From positions 1 to 42,142 of the forward strand of contig CABZUW010000009.1 of the NCBI GenBank assembly GCA_902529105.1: a stretch of DNA of 42,142 bases, in the 5' to 3' direction. The notes under the pieces were generated by a model, which worked only from the letters and a program-made list of their open reading frames with translations, made no database searches and had not been told where the DNA came from. Numbering within the stretch: position 1 is the stretch's first letter; every line of letters begins with the position of its first letter. The stretch is from an uncultured Pelagibacteraceae bacterium. Lineage in GTDB: Bacteria; Pseudomonadota; Alphaproteobacteria; Pelagibacterales; Pelagibacteraceae. A program made the position numbers and the translations under genes. Below, piece by piece: positions 10,122-19,198 of this stretch.

Positions 10122-12035
10122 ATGGAATACATTGTTATATTTTTACCTTTATTAGGTGCTTTTTTTTCAGGTTTTTTTGGAAAATTGATAGGTAATAAAT
10201 TCTCTCAAATTTTAACCTCTGCTTTTGTATCTATCTCGGCAATATTTTCAATTTTAATTTTTTATAATGTTTTAACAAATAATTACGAAAGCAACCTAAT
10301 AGTTGCTAAATGGATTAATTCAGGAACACTCAATGTAAATTGGTCTATCAAAATTGATGCATTATCCTCTGTAATGCTTGTGGTGGTTACATTTGTATCA
10401 TCTTTAGTTCATATTTACTCTATTGGATATATGTCTCATGATCCTCATAAACCAAGATTCATGTCTTATTTATCCTTGTTTACTTTCTCAATGTTAACTT
10501 TAGTTACATCAGATAATTTTTTACAATTATTTTTTGGATGGGAAGGAGTTGGATTGTGTTCATATTTTCTAATTGGATTTTGGTTTAAACGTGAAACTGC
10601 TAATGCTGCTGCTATTAAAGCATTTTTAGTAAATAGAGTAGGTGATTTCGGATTAGCGTTAGGCATATTCTTAATTTTTTATATGTGCGGAACAATCAAT
10701 TATGACGAGGTTTTTGAACAAATATCTACATTTAGTCAGAGTGAACTCAATTTTGTAGGTATAAATCTAAATCCGATCAATCTTATTTGCTTACTTTTGT
10801 TTATAGGTGCAATGGGTAAATCTGCACAATTATTCTTACACACTTGGTTACCTGATGCAATGGAAGGACCTACACCAGTATCTGCATTAATTCATGCCGC
10901 AACAATGGTTACAGCAGGAGTTTTTCTTGTTGTCAGATGCTCTCCAATTTATGAGTATTCACCTTTAGCTTTAGCAATAGTGACGATTGTTGGTATGACC
11001 ACAGCTTTATTTGCTGCAACAATAGCATTAGTCCAAAACGACATAAAAAAAATAATTGCTTATTCAACATGTAGTCAATTAGGGTATATGTTTTTTGCAG
11101 CAGGAGTAGGTGCGTATAATGTGGCGATGTTTCATCTTTTTACTCATGCCTTTTTTAAAGCACTTTTATTTTTAGGAGCAGGCTCTGTAATTCATTCGTT
11201 TAAAGATGAACAAGATATAAATTTAATGGGTGGAGTGAATAGAAAACTTCCATACACCTATGTATTGATGCTAATTGGAACACTTGCGTTAACAGGTTTT
11301 CCTTTACTTTCAGGATTTTATTCTAAAGATGCTATTATTGAATTTGCTTATCTTAAGGGAACAAATCTAGGTTATATTGCAGCAAGTGTAGGAATATTTA
11401 CTGCTTTACTAACTTCAATATATTCTTGGAGATTAATCTTTAAAACATTTCACGGAAAATATAATAACCCAAATGTTTCAATTAATGAAATGCATGAATC
11501 ACCCGCAGTAATGATTATACCTTTAATGATTTTGGCATTAGGGTCAATTTTAATAGGATTTATATTTAAAGATTTGTTTATAGGGCCAGACAGCTTTAAC
11601 AAATTTTGGAAATCGTCAATTTTTTTGATAAATCCGCTCAGTACAGAGCATCCTCCATTATGGTTTTTACTAACAACTCCAATTATAGTTACTTTGAGTA
11701 TACCATTTACTTTTTATATATTTGTAAAAAAAACTAAAATACCATCTTTAATAGCTGAAGCAAATAAGCCACTTTATAATTTTTTTAAAAACAAATGGTA
11801 TTTTGATGAACTTTATGACTTTATTTTTGTTCAGCAATCAAAAAAAATTGGTTTGTTTTTTTGGAAAAAGATTGATGGTTCGATAATTGATAAATTTGGA
11901 CCAGACGGAATATCTTTATTAATTAAAAAAATCTCAAACAAAGCTGTCAAATTTCAATCTGGTTTTATATATCAATACGCCTTTATAATGTTATTGGGAT
12001 TTTCTGTATTTTTAACAATTTTAATAATTAATTAA
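10122..12035 (+). CDS. nuoL: NADH-quinone oxidoreductase subunit L (antiporter-like)
   Basis: Largest antiporter-like membrane subunit of complex I (ND5 type), 637 residues, with about 16 helices. Typical blocks are GWEGVGLCSYFLIGFW with the functional Glu, FLHTWLPDAMEGPTPVSALI, IAYSTCSQLGYM with the neighbouring lysines, and LFLGAGSVIH. The C-terminal 150 residues fit the lateral helix and the final membrane anchor. It forms the distal proton channel. It lies 1 nt after nuoK and overlaps nuoM by one base. Confidence 0.98.
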   Translation: MEYIVIFLPLLGAFFSGFFGKLIGNKFSQILTSAFVSISAIFSILIFYNVLTNNYESNLIVAKWINSGTLNVNWSIKIDALSSVMLVVVTFVSSLVHIYSIGYMSHDPHKPRFMSYLSLFTFSMLTLVTSDNFLQLFFGWEGVGLCSYFLIGFWFKRETANAAAIKAFLVNRVGDFGLALGIFLIFYMCGTINYDEVFEQISTFSQSELNFVGINLNPINLICLLLFIGAMGKSAQLFLHTWLPDAMEGPTPVSALIHAATMVTAGVFLVVRCSPIYEYSPLALAIVTIVGMTTALFAATIALVQNDIKKIIAYSTCSQLGYMFFAAGVGAYNVAMFHLFTHAFFKALLFLGAGSVIHSFKDEQDINLMGGVNRKLPYTYVLMLIGTLALTGFPLLSGFYSKDAIIEFAYLKGTNLGYIAASVGIFTALLTSIYSWRLIFKTFHGKYNNPNVSINEMHESPAVMIIPLMILALGSILIGFIFKDLFIGPDSFNKFWKSSIFLINPLSTEHPPLWFLLTTPIIVTLSIPFTFYIFVKKTKIPSLIAEANKPLYNFFKNKWYFDELYDFIFVQQSKKIGLFFWKKIDGSIIDKFGPDGISLLIKKISNKAVKFQSGFIYQYAFIMLLGFSVFLTILIIN

Positions 12036-13528
12036 TGAATTTTCCAATTTTATCCTCTTTAATTTTGCTTCCTTTAATTGGATCAGTTTTTATATTTTTT
12101 AACAAGTCTAGTGAAAAAAATAGAGCAATTAAATATGTTTCAATCTTTATAACATTTTCTAACTTTTTACTGTCATTATATCTTTGGTATATTTTTGATA
12201 AAAGCATCTCTGATTTTCAATTTATTGAAGATAGAGAATGGATATCAGGACTTATTAATTATAAAGTAGGAATTGATGGAATTTCTATTCTGTTTGTAGT
12301 GCTTACTGCTTTTATTACTCCCTTATGTGTAATTTCTGTAATTTCTACAATCAAATATAGACTAAAAGATTTTTTAATAGCTATTTTGATAATGGAATCA
12401 CTAATGATTGGTGTTTTTTGTTCACTAGACCTAGTTGTTTTTTATCTTTTTTTTGAAGGTGGTTTAATTCCTATGTTTCTTATAATTGGTATATGGGGCG
12501 GTGAAAGAAGAGTTTATTCCGCATTTAAATTTTTTCTCTATACATTGCTCGGTTCTGTATTAATGTTAGTTGCTATAATATCCATATATTGGATAGCAGG
12601 CACGACAGACGTTCAAGAACTTTATAAAATAGGAATTGATCAAAAATATCAAAATTTGTTATGGTTAGCATTTTTTAGTTCATTCGCGGTTAAAACTCCT
12701 ATGTGGCCTGTACACACATGGTTGCCAGATGCACATGTCGAAGCACCCACTGCAGGCTCAGTGTTGTTAGCAGCTATTTTGCTTAAGATGGCAGGCTATG
12801 GTTTTATTAGATTTTCTATTGGATTATTTCCTGTTGCCTCAGAATATTTTGTACCACTAGTTTACGTCTTAAGTATTATTGCAATAATTTATACCTCTTT
12901 AGTTGCTTTAATGCAGGACGATATGAAAAAGCTAATTGCATATTCTTCAGTAGCACATATGGGTTTTGTTACACTTGGAATATTTACAATGACACAACAA
13001 GGTATCGAAGGAAGTATAATACAAATGATCAGTCATGGATTGATATCTGCAGCTTTATTTTTATGTGTTGGAGTTATTTATGATCGAAGACATACCCGAC
13101 AAATTAAAGATTATGGTGGTTTGGTTTCAGTTATGCCTAAATACGCAATTTTATTTATGATATTTACATTAGGTGCCGTAGGTCTTCCAGGTACAACAGG
13201 ATTTGTAGGGGAATTTTTGATTTTATTGGGAGCATTTAAAAAGAGTTTCATAGTTGCCATTTTTGCAAGTATTGGCGTAATATTAAGCGCTGCATATATG
13301 CTTTGGCTATATCGTAGAGTAGTCTTTGGAAAAATTGTTAATGCTGATTTAAAAAATATTGTTGACCTTAATAAGTCTGAAAAAATAATTTTGTGGACAC
13401 TTGCGATACCATCTATATTTTATGGTTTCTACCCAGAGCCAATTTTTAATACAATAGATGTTTCTATAAACAGTTTAATCCAGACATATAATGCAAATTT
13501 AGATATCTATTTTGCGGGTAAAAATTAA
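12035..13528 (+). CDS. nuoM: NADH-quinone oxidoreductase subunit M (antiporter-like)
   Basis: Second antiporter-like membrane subunit of complex I (ND4 type), 497 residues, about 14 helices. The conserved YLFFEGGLIPMFLIIGIWGG holds the key Glu. Other family blocks are VHTWLPDAHVEAPTAGSVLL, DDMKKLIAYSSVAHMGFV and ISHGLISAALFLCVG. It overlaps both neighbours by one base in TAATG junctions, so the L-M-N triplet is tightly coupled. Confidence 0.98.
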   Translation: MNFPILSSLILLPLIGSVFIFFNKSSEKNRAIKYVSIFITFSNFLLSLYLWYIFDKSISDFQFIEDREWISGLINYKVGIDGISILFVVLTAFITPLCVISVISTIKYRLKDFLIAILIMESLMIGVFCSLDLVVFYLFFEGGLIPMFLIIGIWGGERRVYSAFKFFLYTLLGSVLMLVAIISIYWIAGTTDVQELYKIGIDQKYQNLLWLAFFSSFAVKTPMWPVHTWLPDAHVEAPTAGSVLLAAILLKMAGYGFIRFSIGLFPVASEYFVPLVYVLSIIAIIYTSLVALMQDDMKKLIAYSSVAHMGFVTLGIFTMTQQGIEGSIIQMISHGLISAALFLCVGVIYDRRHTRQIKDYGGLVSVMPKYAILFMIFTLGAVGLPGTTGFVGEFLILLGAFKKSFIVAIFASIGVILSAAYMLWLYRRVVFGKIVNADLKNIVDLNKSEKIILWTLAIPSIFYGFYPEPIFNTIDVSINSLIQTYNANLDIYFAGKN

Positions 13529-14943
13529 TGGAAAATATAAACTTAATTACATCTGAAATATTTATTTCTTTGTCATTAATGTCATTGTTAATTCTGGGCG
13601 TTTTTAAGAATAATAGTTCAAGCATTGTATACAATTTATCGATTTTTACTTTATTCCTGTCTCTTTTGATAAATTTAAATTTATTTAGTTTTAATAATTT
13701 TTACCTTTTTAATGGAGCATACAAGGTTGATCACTTATCAAATTTTATGAAAGTTCTTGTTATAGTTTCTGGAATATTTGTTATGCTTTCTTCATCTAAA
13801 TATTTAAAAATTAATAAAATTTTCAAAATCGAGTATCCAATTTTGTTGTTAAGTTCAATTTTGGGTATGTTTATTATGATTAGTTCTAACGATTTAATGG
13901 TATTTTATTTAGGTTTAGAATTACAATCCCTTGCATTATATGTTTTAGCCTCTTTTAAAAGGAACGATCAGCTTTCTTCAGAATCTGGGTTAAAGTATTT
14001 TGTTTTGAGCGCTTTATCATCTGGATTACTTTTGTATGGATGTTCTTTAATTTATGGTTTTTCAGGATCCACAAATTTTGATCAAATATCAAACAATATT
14101 AATGAGGTACAGTATGGTCTAACATTAGGAATAGTATTTATACTGGTTGGTTTAGCATTTAAAATTTCGGCTGTTCCTTTTCACATGTGGGCACCAGATG
14201 TTTATCAAGGTTCCCCAACATCAGTTACAATATTTTTTGCTATTCTACCTAAGATAGCTGCGTTATCAGTATTTATAAGATTTTTATATGTTCCATTTAT
14301 TAATCTTATTGATCAATGGCAAACCATAATTATTTTTGTGTCCATTGCCTCAATGGTCTTTGGGGCGGTTGCAGCTATTGGACAAAGAAATTTAAAACGT
14401 TTGATGGCCTATAGTTCTATTAGTCACATGGGTTTTGCATTAGCTGGACTAGCAGTAGGTACTAATGAGGGGATTCAAAGTTCAATTATATATATTTCTA
14501 TATATTTATTAATGAACTTAGCTTTTTTTAGTTGTTTATTTATGTTGAAAAGAAATGATATCTACTATGAAGATTTAAGTGATTTATCCGGTTTATCAAA
14601 GAATCATCCAATTTTAGCTTTATGTTTATTAATTTCATTGTTTTCATTAGCTGGAATACCACCATTGGCGGGTTTTTTTGCAAAATTTTATATTTTCTTG
14701 GCAGTTATAAAAGAAGAAATGTATTTTTTAGCTATAGTTGGATTGCTTTCAACGGTTGTTGCAGCCTTTTATTACTTAAGAGTAATAAAAACTATCTACT
14801 TTGATAGTCAAACAGAAAAATTCGATATTAATCATGATATTGGACTTAAGATTTCTTTATTAGTTTCTACGGTGATAATTTTAATTTATTTTATTTATCC
14901 AAGTCCTTTACAGGCACTAATCTCTAAAATAGTAATTTTGTAA
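13528..14943 (+). CDS. nuoN: NADH-quinone oxidoreductase subunit N (antiporter-like)
   Basis: Third antiporter-like membrane subunit of complex I (ND2 type), 471 residues, about 14 helices. Conserved blocks are YLGLELQSLALYVLASF with the functional Glu, FHMWAPDVYQGSPTSVTIF, NLKRLMAYSSISHMGFALAG and LAGIPPLAGFFAKFYIF. It closes the nuo cluster. The stop shares one base with the birA start (TAATG), so birA and the following genes probably belong to the same transcript. Confidence 0.98.
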   Translation: MENINLITSEIFISLSLMSLLILGVFKNNSSSIVYNLSIFTLFLSLLINLNLFSFNNFYLFNGAYKVDHLSNFMKVLVIVSGIFVMLSSSKYLKINKIFKIEYPILLLSSILGMFIMISSNDLMVFYLGLELQSLALYVLASFKRNDQLSSESGLKYFVLSALSSGLLLYGCSLIYGFSGSTNFDQISNNINEVQYGLTLGIVFILVGLAFKISAVPFHMWAPDVYQGSPTSVTIFFAILPKIAALSVFIRFLYVPFINLIDQWQTIIIFVSIASMVFGAVAAIGQRNLKRLMAYSSISHMGFALAGLAVGTNEGIQSSIIYISIYLLMNLAFFSCLFMLKRNDIYYEDLSDLSGLSKNHPILALCLLISLFSLAGIPPLAGFFAKFYIFLAVIKEEMYFLAIVGLLSTVVAAFYYLRVIKTIYFDSQTEKFDINHDIGLKISLLVSTVIILIYFIYPSPLQALISKIVIL

Positions 14944-15473
14944 TGAAACTATTAAAATTTACTTATAAAAAAGTTATGAGTACAAATGATGTTGCCATAA
15001 GAAAAATAAAAAGTGGTATTGAGCAAGGAATCATAATTACAAATGAGCAAAAAAAAGGTAGAGGCAAATTTGGTAATAAATGGATTTCTTTGAAAGGAAA
15101 TTTATTCACAACAATTTTTTACAAAGTAAATTCAAATTATAATTTAAAAAAAATTACCCAAAAAAACTGTTTATTAATATTCAAAACATTAAAAACTATT
15201 ATAAAAAAAAATATTTCTATAAAATATCCAAATGATATTCTTATTAATAGTAAGAAAATATGTGGTATTTTACAGGAGATAATAAAGTATAATAATAAAT
15301 ATTTTATTATTGTTGGCATCGGCATTAATATTGTAGAAAGTCCTAAAATAAATAAATATCAAACTACATACTTGAATAAACATTTAAATAGAAACGTATC
15401 AAAATATAAGATTTTTTTTAAAATAAAAAAAATTTTTGAAAACAATATAATAAATCTTCAACAATGTTCTTAG
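14943..15473 (+). CDS. birA: Biotin--[acetyl-CoA-carboxylase] ligase, minimal form
   Basis: Attaches biotin to the biotin carrier protein of acetyl-CoA carboxylase via biotinyl-AMP. The catalytic core is recognisable: STN (residues 13-15), the biotinyl-AMP loop GRGKFGNKW (39-47), KYPNDIL (94-100), KICGILQE (105-112) and GIGINI (125-130). There is no N-terminal helix-turn-helix repressor domain. The protein stops at 176 residues, about where the C-terminal SH3-like domain of other biotin ligases would begin. It lies between nuoN (1-nt overlap) and coaX (10-nt overlap). The coding sequence is extremely A-rich and Lys/Ile/Asn-rich. Function is inferred from the core motifs. Confidence 0.88.
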   Translation: MKLLKFTYKKVMSTNDVAIRKIKSGIEQGIIITNEQKKGRGKFGNKWISLKGNLFTTIFYKVNSNYNLKKITQKNCLLIFKTLKTIIKKNISIKYPNDILINSKKICGILQEIIKYNNKYFIIVGIGINIVESPKINKYQTTYLNKHLNRNVSKYKIFFKIKKIFENNIINLQQCS

Positions 15474-16210
15474 TAGGTGATATAGGAAATACAGAAACAA
15501 AAATTTGTTTACTTAACAACCGTTATAAAAAGATTAAAAAAATTACGTTAAATACCCAAAAACTTTCAATTAAATATCTAACACATAAAACTTTATTAAT
15601 AAAAAAAAATTTTAAAAATATTGAAAAGTTGCTATTTTCAAGTGTTGTTCCCGATAAATACAAAGTTATTAAAAAATTTTTTAAAATTAAAACAAAAAAA
15701 AATTCTTTTGAAATTAAAGAATTAAATCTAAATAAAATAATAAATATAAAAGTAAACAAAAAACAAATAGGTTCAGATAGACTAGCAAATGCAATCAGTG
15801 TTTTTAAAAAATATAAAAACTATATAATTATAGATTTTGGCACAGCTACTACTTTCGATGTGGTAAAGTCTAACAACTACATTGGTGGGGTTATAGCACC
15901 AGGTGTTCAAACATCTTTAAATAACTTATCTAGCAAAGCTTCATTAATACCTAATATTAAGTTAAAAAAAATTAAAAAAATACTTGGTAAAAATACTAAT
16001 AATTCGGTAATCTCTGGCTTTTATTGGGGTTATATTGGACTTATTAACAAAATCATTTTTTTAATTAAAAGAGAAACAAAAATAAATTTTAAAATAATAG
16101 TTACTGGTGGTTTAGCCCATATATTCAAAAATTCTTTTGATTATAAGATTAATTTAAATAAAGATATTACTCTTAACGGTATAATAAAATTAGTGAGGTT
16201 ATTGAATTAG
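15464..16210 (+). CDS. coaX: Type III pantothenate kinase
   Basis: Phosphorylates pantothenate, the first step of coenzyme A synthesis, in the ASKHA-fold CoaX family. Visible motifs: the N-terminal phosphate loop GDIGNTETK (residues 5-13), GSDRLAN (103-109), DFGTATTFDVV (124-134) with the catalytic-type Asp, GGVIAPGVQTSLNNL, and the C-terminal VTGGLAHIF. The length of 248 residues is usual. It overlaps birA by 10 nt and abuts the RNase J gene without a gap; birA-coaX-rnj is a common alphaproteobacterial order. Very A-rich codon use, like birA. Confidence 0.94.
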   Translation: MFLVGDIGNTETKICLLNNRYKKIKKITLNTQKLSIKYLTHKTLLIKKNFKNIEKLLFSSVVPDKYKVIKKFFKIKTKKNSFEIKELNLNKIINIKVNKKQIGSDRLANAISVFKKYKNYIIIDFGTATTFDVVKSNNYIGGVIAPGVQTSLNNLSSKASLIPNIKLKKIKKILGKNTNNSVISGFYWGYIGLINKIIFLIKRETKINFKIIVTGGLAHIFKNSFDYKINLNKDITLNGIIKLVRLLN

Positions 16211-17869
16211 ATGAAAGATGAACTTCTTTATTGCCCATTAGGTGGCGCTGGTGAAATTGGCATGAACATGAATTTATTTGGATATGGTCAAGAAGATGAT
16301 CATAAATGGATAATGGTAGATGTTGGTGTTACTTTTGCAGATGACTCAATCCCAGGTGTGGACCTGATATACCCGGATCCAGGATATGCAGAGGATAAAA
16401 AGGATAACTTTTTAGGAATTATTCTAACACATGCCCATGAAGATCACATAGGCGCGATAACACACGTTTGGCCAAAATTTAAATGTAAGATTTATGCTAC
16501 ACCTTTCACAGCTGCACTCGTTACTGAAAAATTTAGAGAAAAAAAGATTGATATCACATCTTATTTACAAATTGTGCAGTTAGGCTCCACAATTAATTTA
16601 AAACCATTTAAAATTGAATTTATTACAATGACTCATTCTATTGTTGAACCTAATGGACTTAGAATAGAAACTCCAGCAGGAAGTATTCTTCATACAGGGG
16701 ATTGGAAGTGTGACCCAAACCCTTTAGTTGGAGATAACATGAATTCAAAAAGATTAATAGAAATCGGAAAAGAAGGTGTTTTAACGATGATATGCGATTC
16801 TACAAACGTATTAAGCGTTGGTAGGTCGGGCTCAGAAAAAGATGTAAGAGATAGCATGTTAAAGATTATAGAAAAGCAAAAAAAAAGAGTGATAGTTACA
16901 TCTTTCGCATCTAATGTTGCTAGAATGGAAACAATTTTTTACTGTGCAGAAAAAACGGGAAGAAATATCTCTCTTGTAGGAAGATCTATGCACAGAATTT
17001 ATAAGGCAGCAAAACAATGTGGATACTTAAGTGATGTTATAGAACCAATTGATCCACGTGATGCTAAAAATATTTCAAGTGAAAAAATAATCTATTTATG
17101 CACAGGTAGTCAAGGTGAACCTATGGGAGCTATGAACAGAATATCAAATTATATACATCCAGATGTATTCGTCGAAGCAGGAGATACTGTAATTTTTTCA
17201 TCAAAAATAATTCCTGGAAATGAGAAAAAACTTTATAAACTTCACAACCAATTAGTCAGAGAAGGTATAAATGTTATTTCAGAGGAGACAGATTTTGTTC
17301 ATGTATCGGGTCACCCGAATAGAGACGATTTAAAAGATATGTATGAATGGATTAAACCGAACTCTATTATACCAGTTCATGGTGAACAAAGACATATGTT
17401 AGAGCATATTGATTTTGCAAAAAAGTTAAATGTTCCCCATCCTATTAAGGTAGAAAATGGAGATATTGTAAGAATATTTCCTGGAGATTCCCCAGAAGTT
17501 TTTGATAAAGCGCCTTATGGAAAAATTTTTTTAGATGGAAATATTGGGGTGGAAGAGGAGTCTAAATCTATTAAAGAGAGAAGAAATATTTCACAGAATG
17601 GACATTTAGATATTACTCTTATTATAACAACACAAGGAAATATTCATAATACGCCAATTGTTAATTTTATGGGAATACCGATTTTAAATACTGAGGAATT
17701 TAAAATTTCTATACAAGATGAAATTGATAAAATAGCTAAATCATTTTCATTAAATAACAAAAAACAAGATGAAAATTTTAAAGATGCTTTAAAAGTTACT
17801 TGTAGAAAATTTACTAAGGAAAAGACTGGCAAAAGACCAATAACCAATATAAATCTAGTAAGAATTTAA
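16211..17869 (+). CDS. rnj: Ribonuclease J-type metallo-beta-lactamase nuclease
   Basis: 552-residue beta-CASP ribonuclease of the RNase J family, acting in mRNA decay and 5' processing of RNAs in the cytosol. The metal-binding HAHEDH motif (residues 74-79) is intact. Further metallo-beta-lactamase motifs are MTHSIVEPNG and HTGDWK. The beta-CASP region has CDSTNV, and the C-terminal histidine motifs SGHPNRDDL and PVHGEQRHM are present. The last 100 residues form the C-terminal domain. GC-content and codon use are more moderate than in birA and coaX. It lies 4 nt upstream of proS. Confidence 0.95.
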   Translation: MKDELLYCPLGGAGEIGMNMNLFGYGQEDDHKWIMVDVGVTFADDSIPGVDLIYPDPGYAEDKKDNFLGIILTHAHEDHIGAITHVWPKFKCKIYATPFTAALVTEKFREKKIDITSYLQIVQLGSTINLKPFKIEFITMTHSIVEPNGLRIETPAGSILHTGDWKCDPNPLVGDNMNSKRLIEIGKEGVLTMICDSTNVLSVGRSGSEKDVRDSMLKIIEKQKKRVIVTSFASNVARMETIFYCAEKTGRNISLVGRSMHRIYKAAKQCGYLSDVIEPIDPRDAKNISSEKIIYLCTGSQGEPMGAMNRISNYIHPDVFVEAGDTVIFSSKIIPGNEKKLYKLHNQLVREGINVISEETDFVHVSGHPNRDDLKDMYEWIKPNSIIPVHGEQRHMLEHIDFAKKLNVPHPIKVENGDIVRIFPGDSPEVFDKAPYGKIFLDGNIGVEEESKSIKERRNISQNGHLDITLIITTQGNIHNTPIVNFMGIPILNTEEFKISIQDEIDKIAKSFSLNNKKQDENFKDALKVTCRKFTKEKTGKRPITNINLVRI

Positions 17870-17873
17870 AAGA

Positions 17874-19196
17874 ATGTATTTTTCGAAATCTTTAATCCCT
17901 ATCCTTAAAAATAACCCATCTGAGGCAAAAATTAAATCTCATCAATTAATGTTAAGAACTGGGATGATTAAACAGTCATCAGCCGGAATTTACTCATGGT
18001 TACCATTAGGATTTAAAGTCATGAAGAAAATTGAACAAATAGTTAGAGAAGAGCAAGATAGGATTGGAGCACAAGAAATATTAATGCCAACTATTCAGTC
18101 TAGTGAAATATGGAAAGAGAGTGGTAGATACGAGGATTACGGTGAAGAGATGCTAAGAATTAAAGATAGACAAAACAGAGAATTATTATATGGACCCACA
18201 AATGAGGAATTAATAACTGAAATATTTAGATCTAGTATCAAGTCATATAAATCCCTTCCTCAATTGATGTACCATATTCAATGGAAATTTAGAGATGAAT
18301 TAAGACCAAGATTTGGTGTAATGAGGTGTCGTGAATTTTACATGAAAGATGCATATTCTTTTGACTTAACGGATGAAGAAGCTCAACACTCATATAATAA
18401 ATTCTTTTTATCTTATTTAAAAACTTTTAAAAAATTAGACCTTTCAGCTATTCCTATGGCGGCTGATACGGGGCCTATTGGAGGAAATCTATCCCACGAG
18501 TTTGTAATAATTGCCAATACAGGTGAGAGCAAAGTATATACTGATCGAAGGATATTCGATGTTAATAATGATGAAGTAGCTTTAGATAAAAAATCATTAA
18601 TGGATTTACGTAAAGAATACAATAAATATTATGCTGTAACAGACGAGAAATTTAATCAAAAAGAATTTGATAGCAATGTGAAATCTGAAAATAAATTAGA
18701 AACGAAGGGAATTGAAGTTGGTCATATATTTTACTTTGGCGACAAATATTCAAAACCAATGAACGCGTCTGTAGATTTTAATGGATCAAAAGAATTTGTA
18801 AAAATGGGTTCATATGGTGTAGGTGTTTCTAGATTGGTTGGTGCTATAATTGAAGCGAAATATGATGAGAAGAATGAAATTATGAAATGGCCCTTGGCTA
18901 TATCTCCTTATCATTGTGCAATATTACCCCAGATAAATAAAAATGATAAAACAAATTTAGAAAAAGCGCTAAATATTCATGAATTTTTAAAAAGTAAAAA
19001 TATTGACACAATTATAGATGATACTGATGAAAGTATATCATCTAAAATGAAAAAATTTAATTTGATTGGCGTCCCATTTCAAATTATTCTTGGAAAAAAA
19101 TCTGAGGATGATCTTATCGAGTTTAAAGAAATCGGCAAAGATGTGACTAAAACTAAAATGGAAGAAATTTATAAAATAATAATTAACAAATTATAA
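17874..19196 (+). CDS. proS: Prolyl-tRNA synthetase (short form)
   Basis: Class II aminoacyl-tRNA synthetase charging tRNA-Pro. Motif 1 lies around GMIKQSSAGIYSWLPLG, motif 2 around KFRDELRPRFGVMRCREFYM, and motif 3 in GSYGVGVSRLVGAIIE. At 440 residues it is about 130 shorter than E. coli ProRS, because the editing insertion between motifs 2 and 3 is missing; this short form is usual in Alphaproteobacteria. The C-terminal anticodon-binding domain (about residues 345-440) is present. It sits between rnj and lolC with gaps of 4 and 2 nt. Confidence 0.96.
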   Translation: MYFSKSLIPILKNNPSEAKIKSHQLMLRTGMIKQSSAGIYSWLPLGFKVMKKIEQIVREEQDRIGAQEILMPTIQSSEIWKESGRYEDYGEEMLRIKDRQNRELLYGPTNEELITEIFRSSIKSYKSLPQLMYHIQWKFRDELRPRFGVMRCREFYMKDAYSFDLTDEEAQHSYNKFFLSYLKTFKKLDLSAIPMAADTGPIGGNLSHEFVIIANTGESKVYTDRRIFDVNNDEVALDKKSLMDLRKEYNKYYAVTDEKFNQKEFDSNVKSENKLETKGIEVGHIFYFGDKYSKPMNASVDFNGSKEFVKMGSYGVGVSRLVGAIIEAKYDEKNEIMKWPLAISPYHCAILPQINKNDKTNLEKALNIHEFLKSKNIDTIIDDTDESISSKMKKFNLIGVPFQIILGKKSEDDLIEFKEIGKDVTKTKMEEIYKIIINKL

Positions 19197-19198
19197 AA

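Noticed and set aside
14622..14804. 60-codon open frame on the plus strand inside nuoN
   Set aside because: Out-of-frame shadow of conserved nuoN sequence.
15464..15473. birA-coaX overlap as a frameshift or fused gene
   Set aside because: Both proteins keep their own family motifs, including a proper CoaX N-terminus (GDIGNT), so they are separate genes; only the short birA end remains odd.
17874..19196. proS truncated because it is much shorter than E. coli ProRS
   Set aside because: All three class II motifs and the C-terminal domain are present; the missing part is the editing insertion, which is absent in the usual alphaproteobacterial short form.
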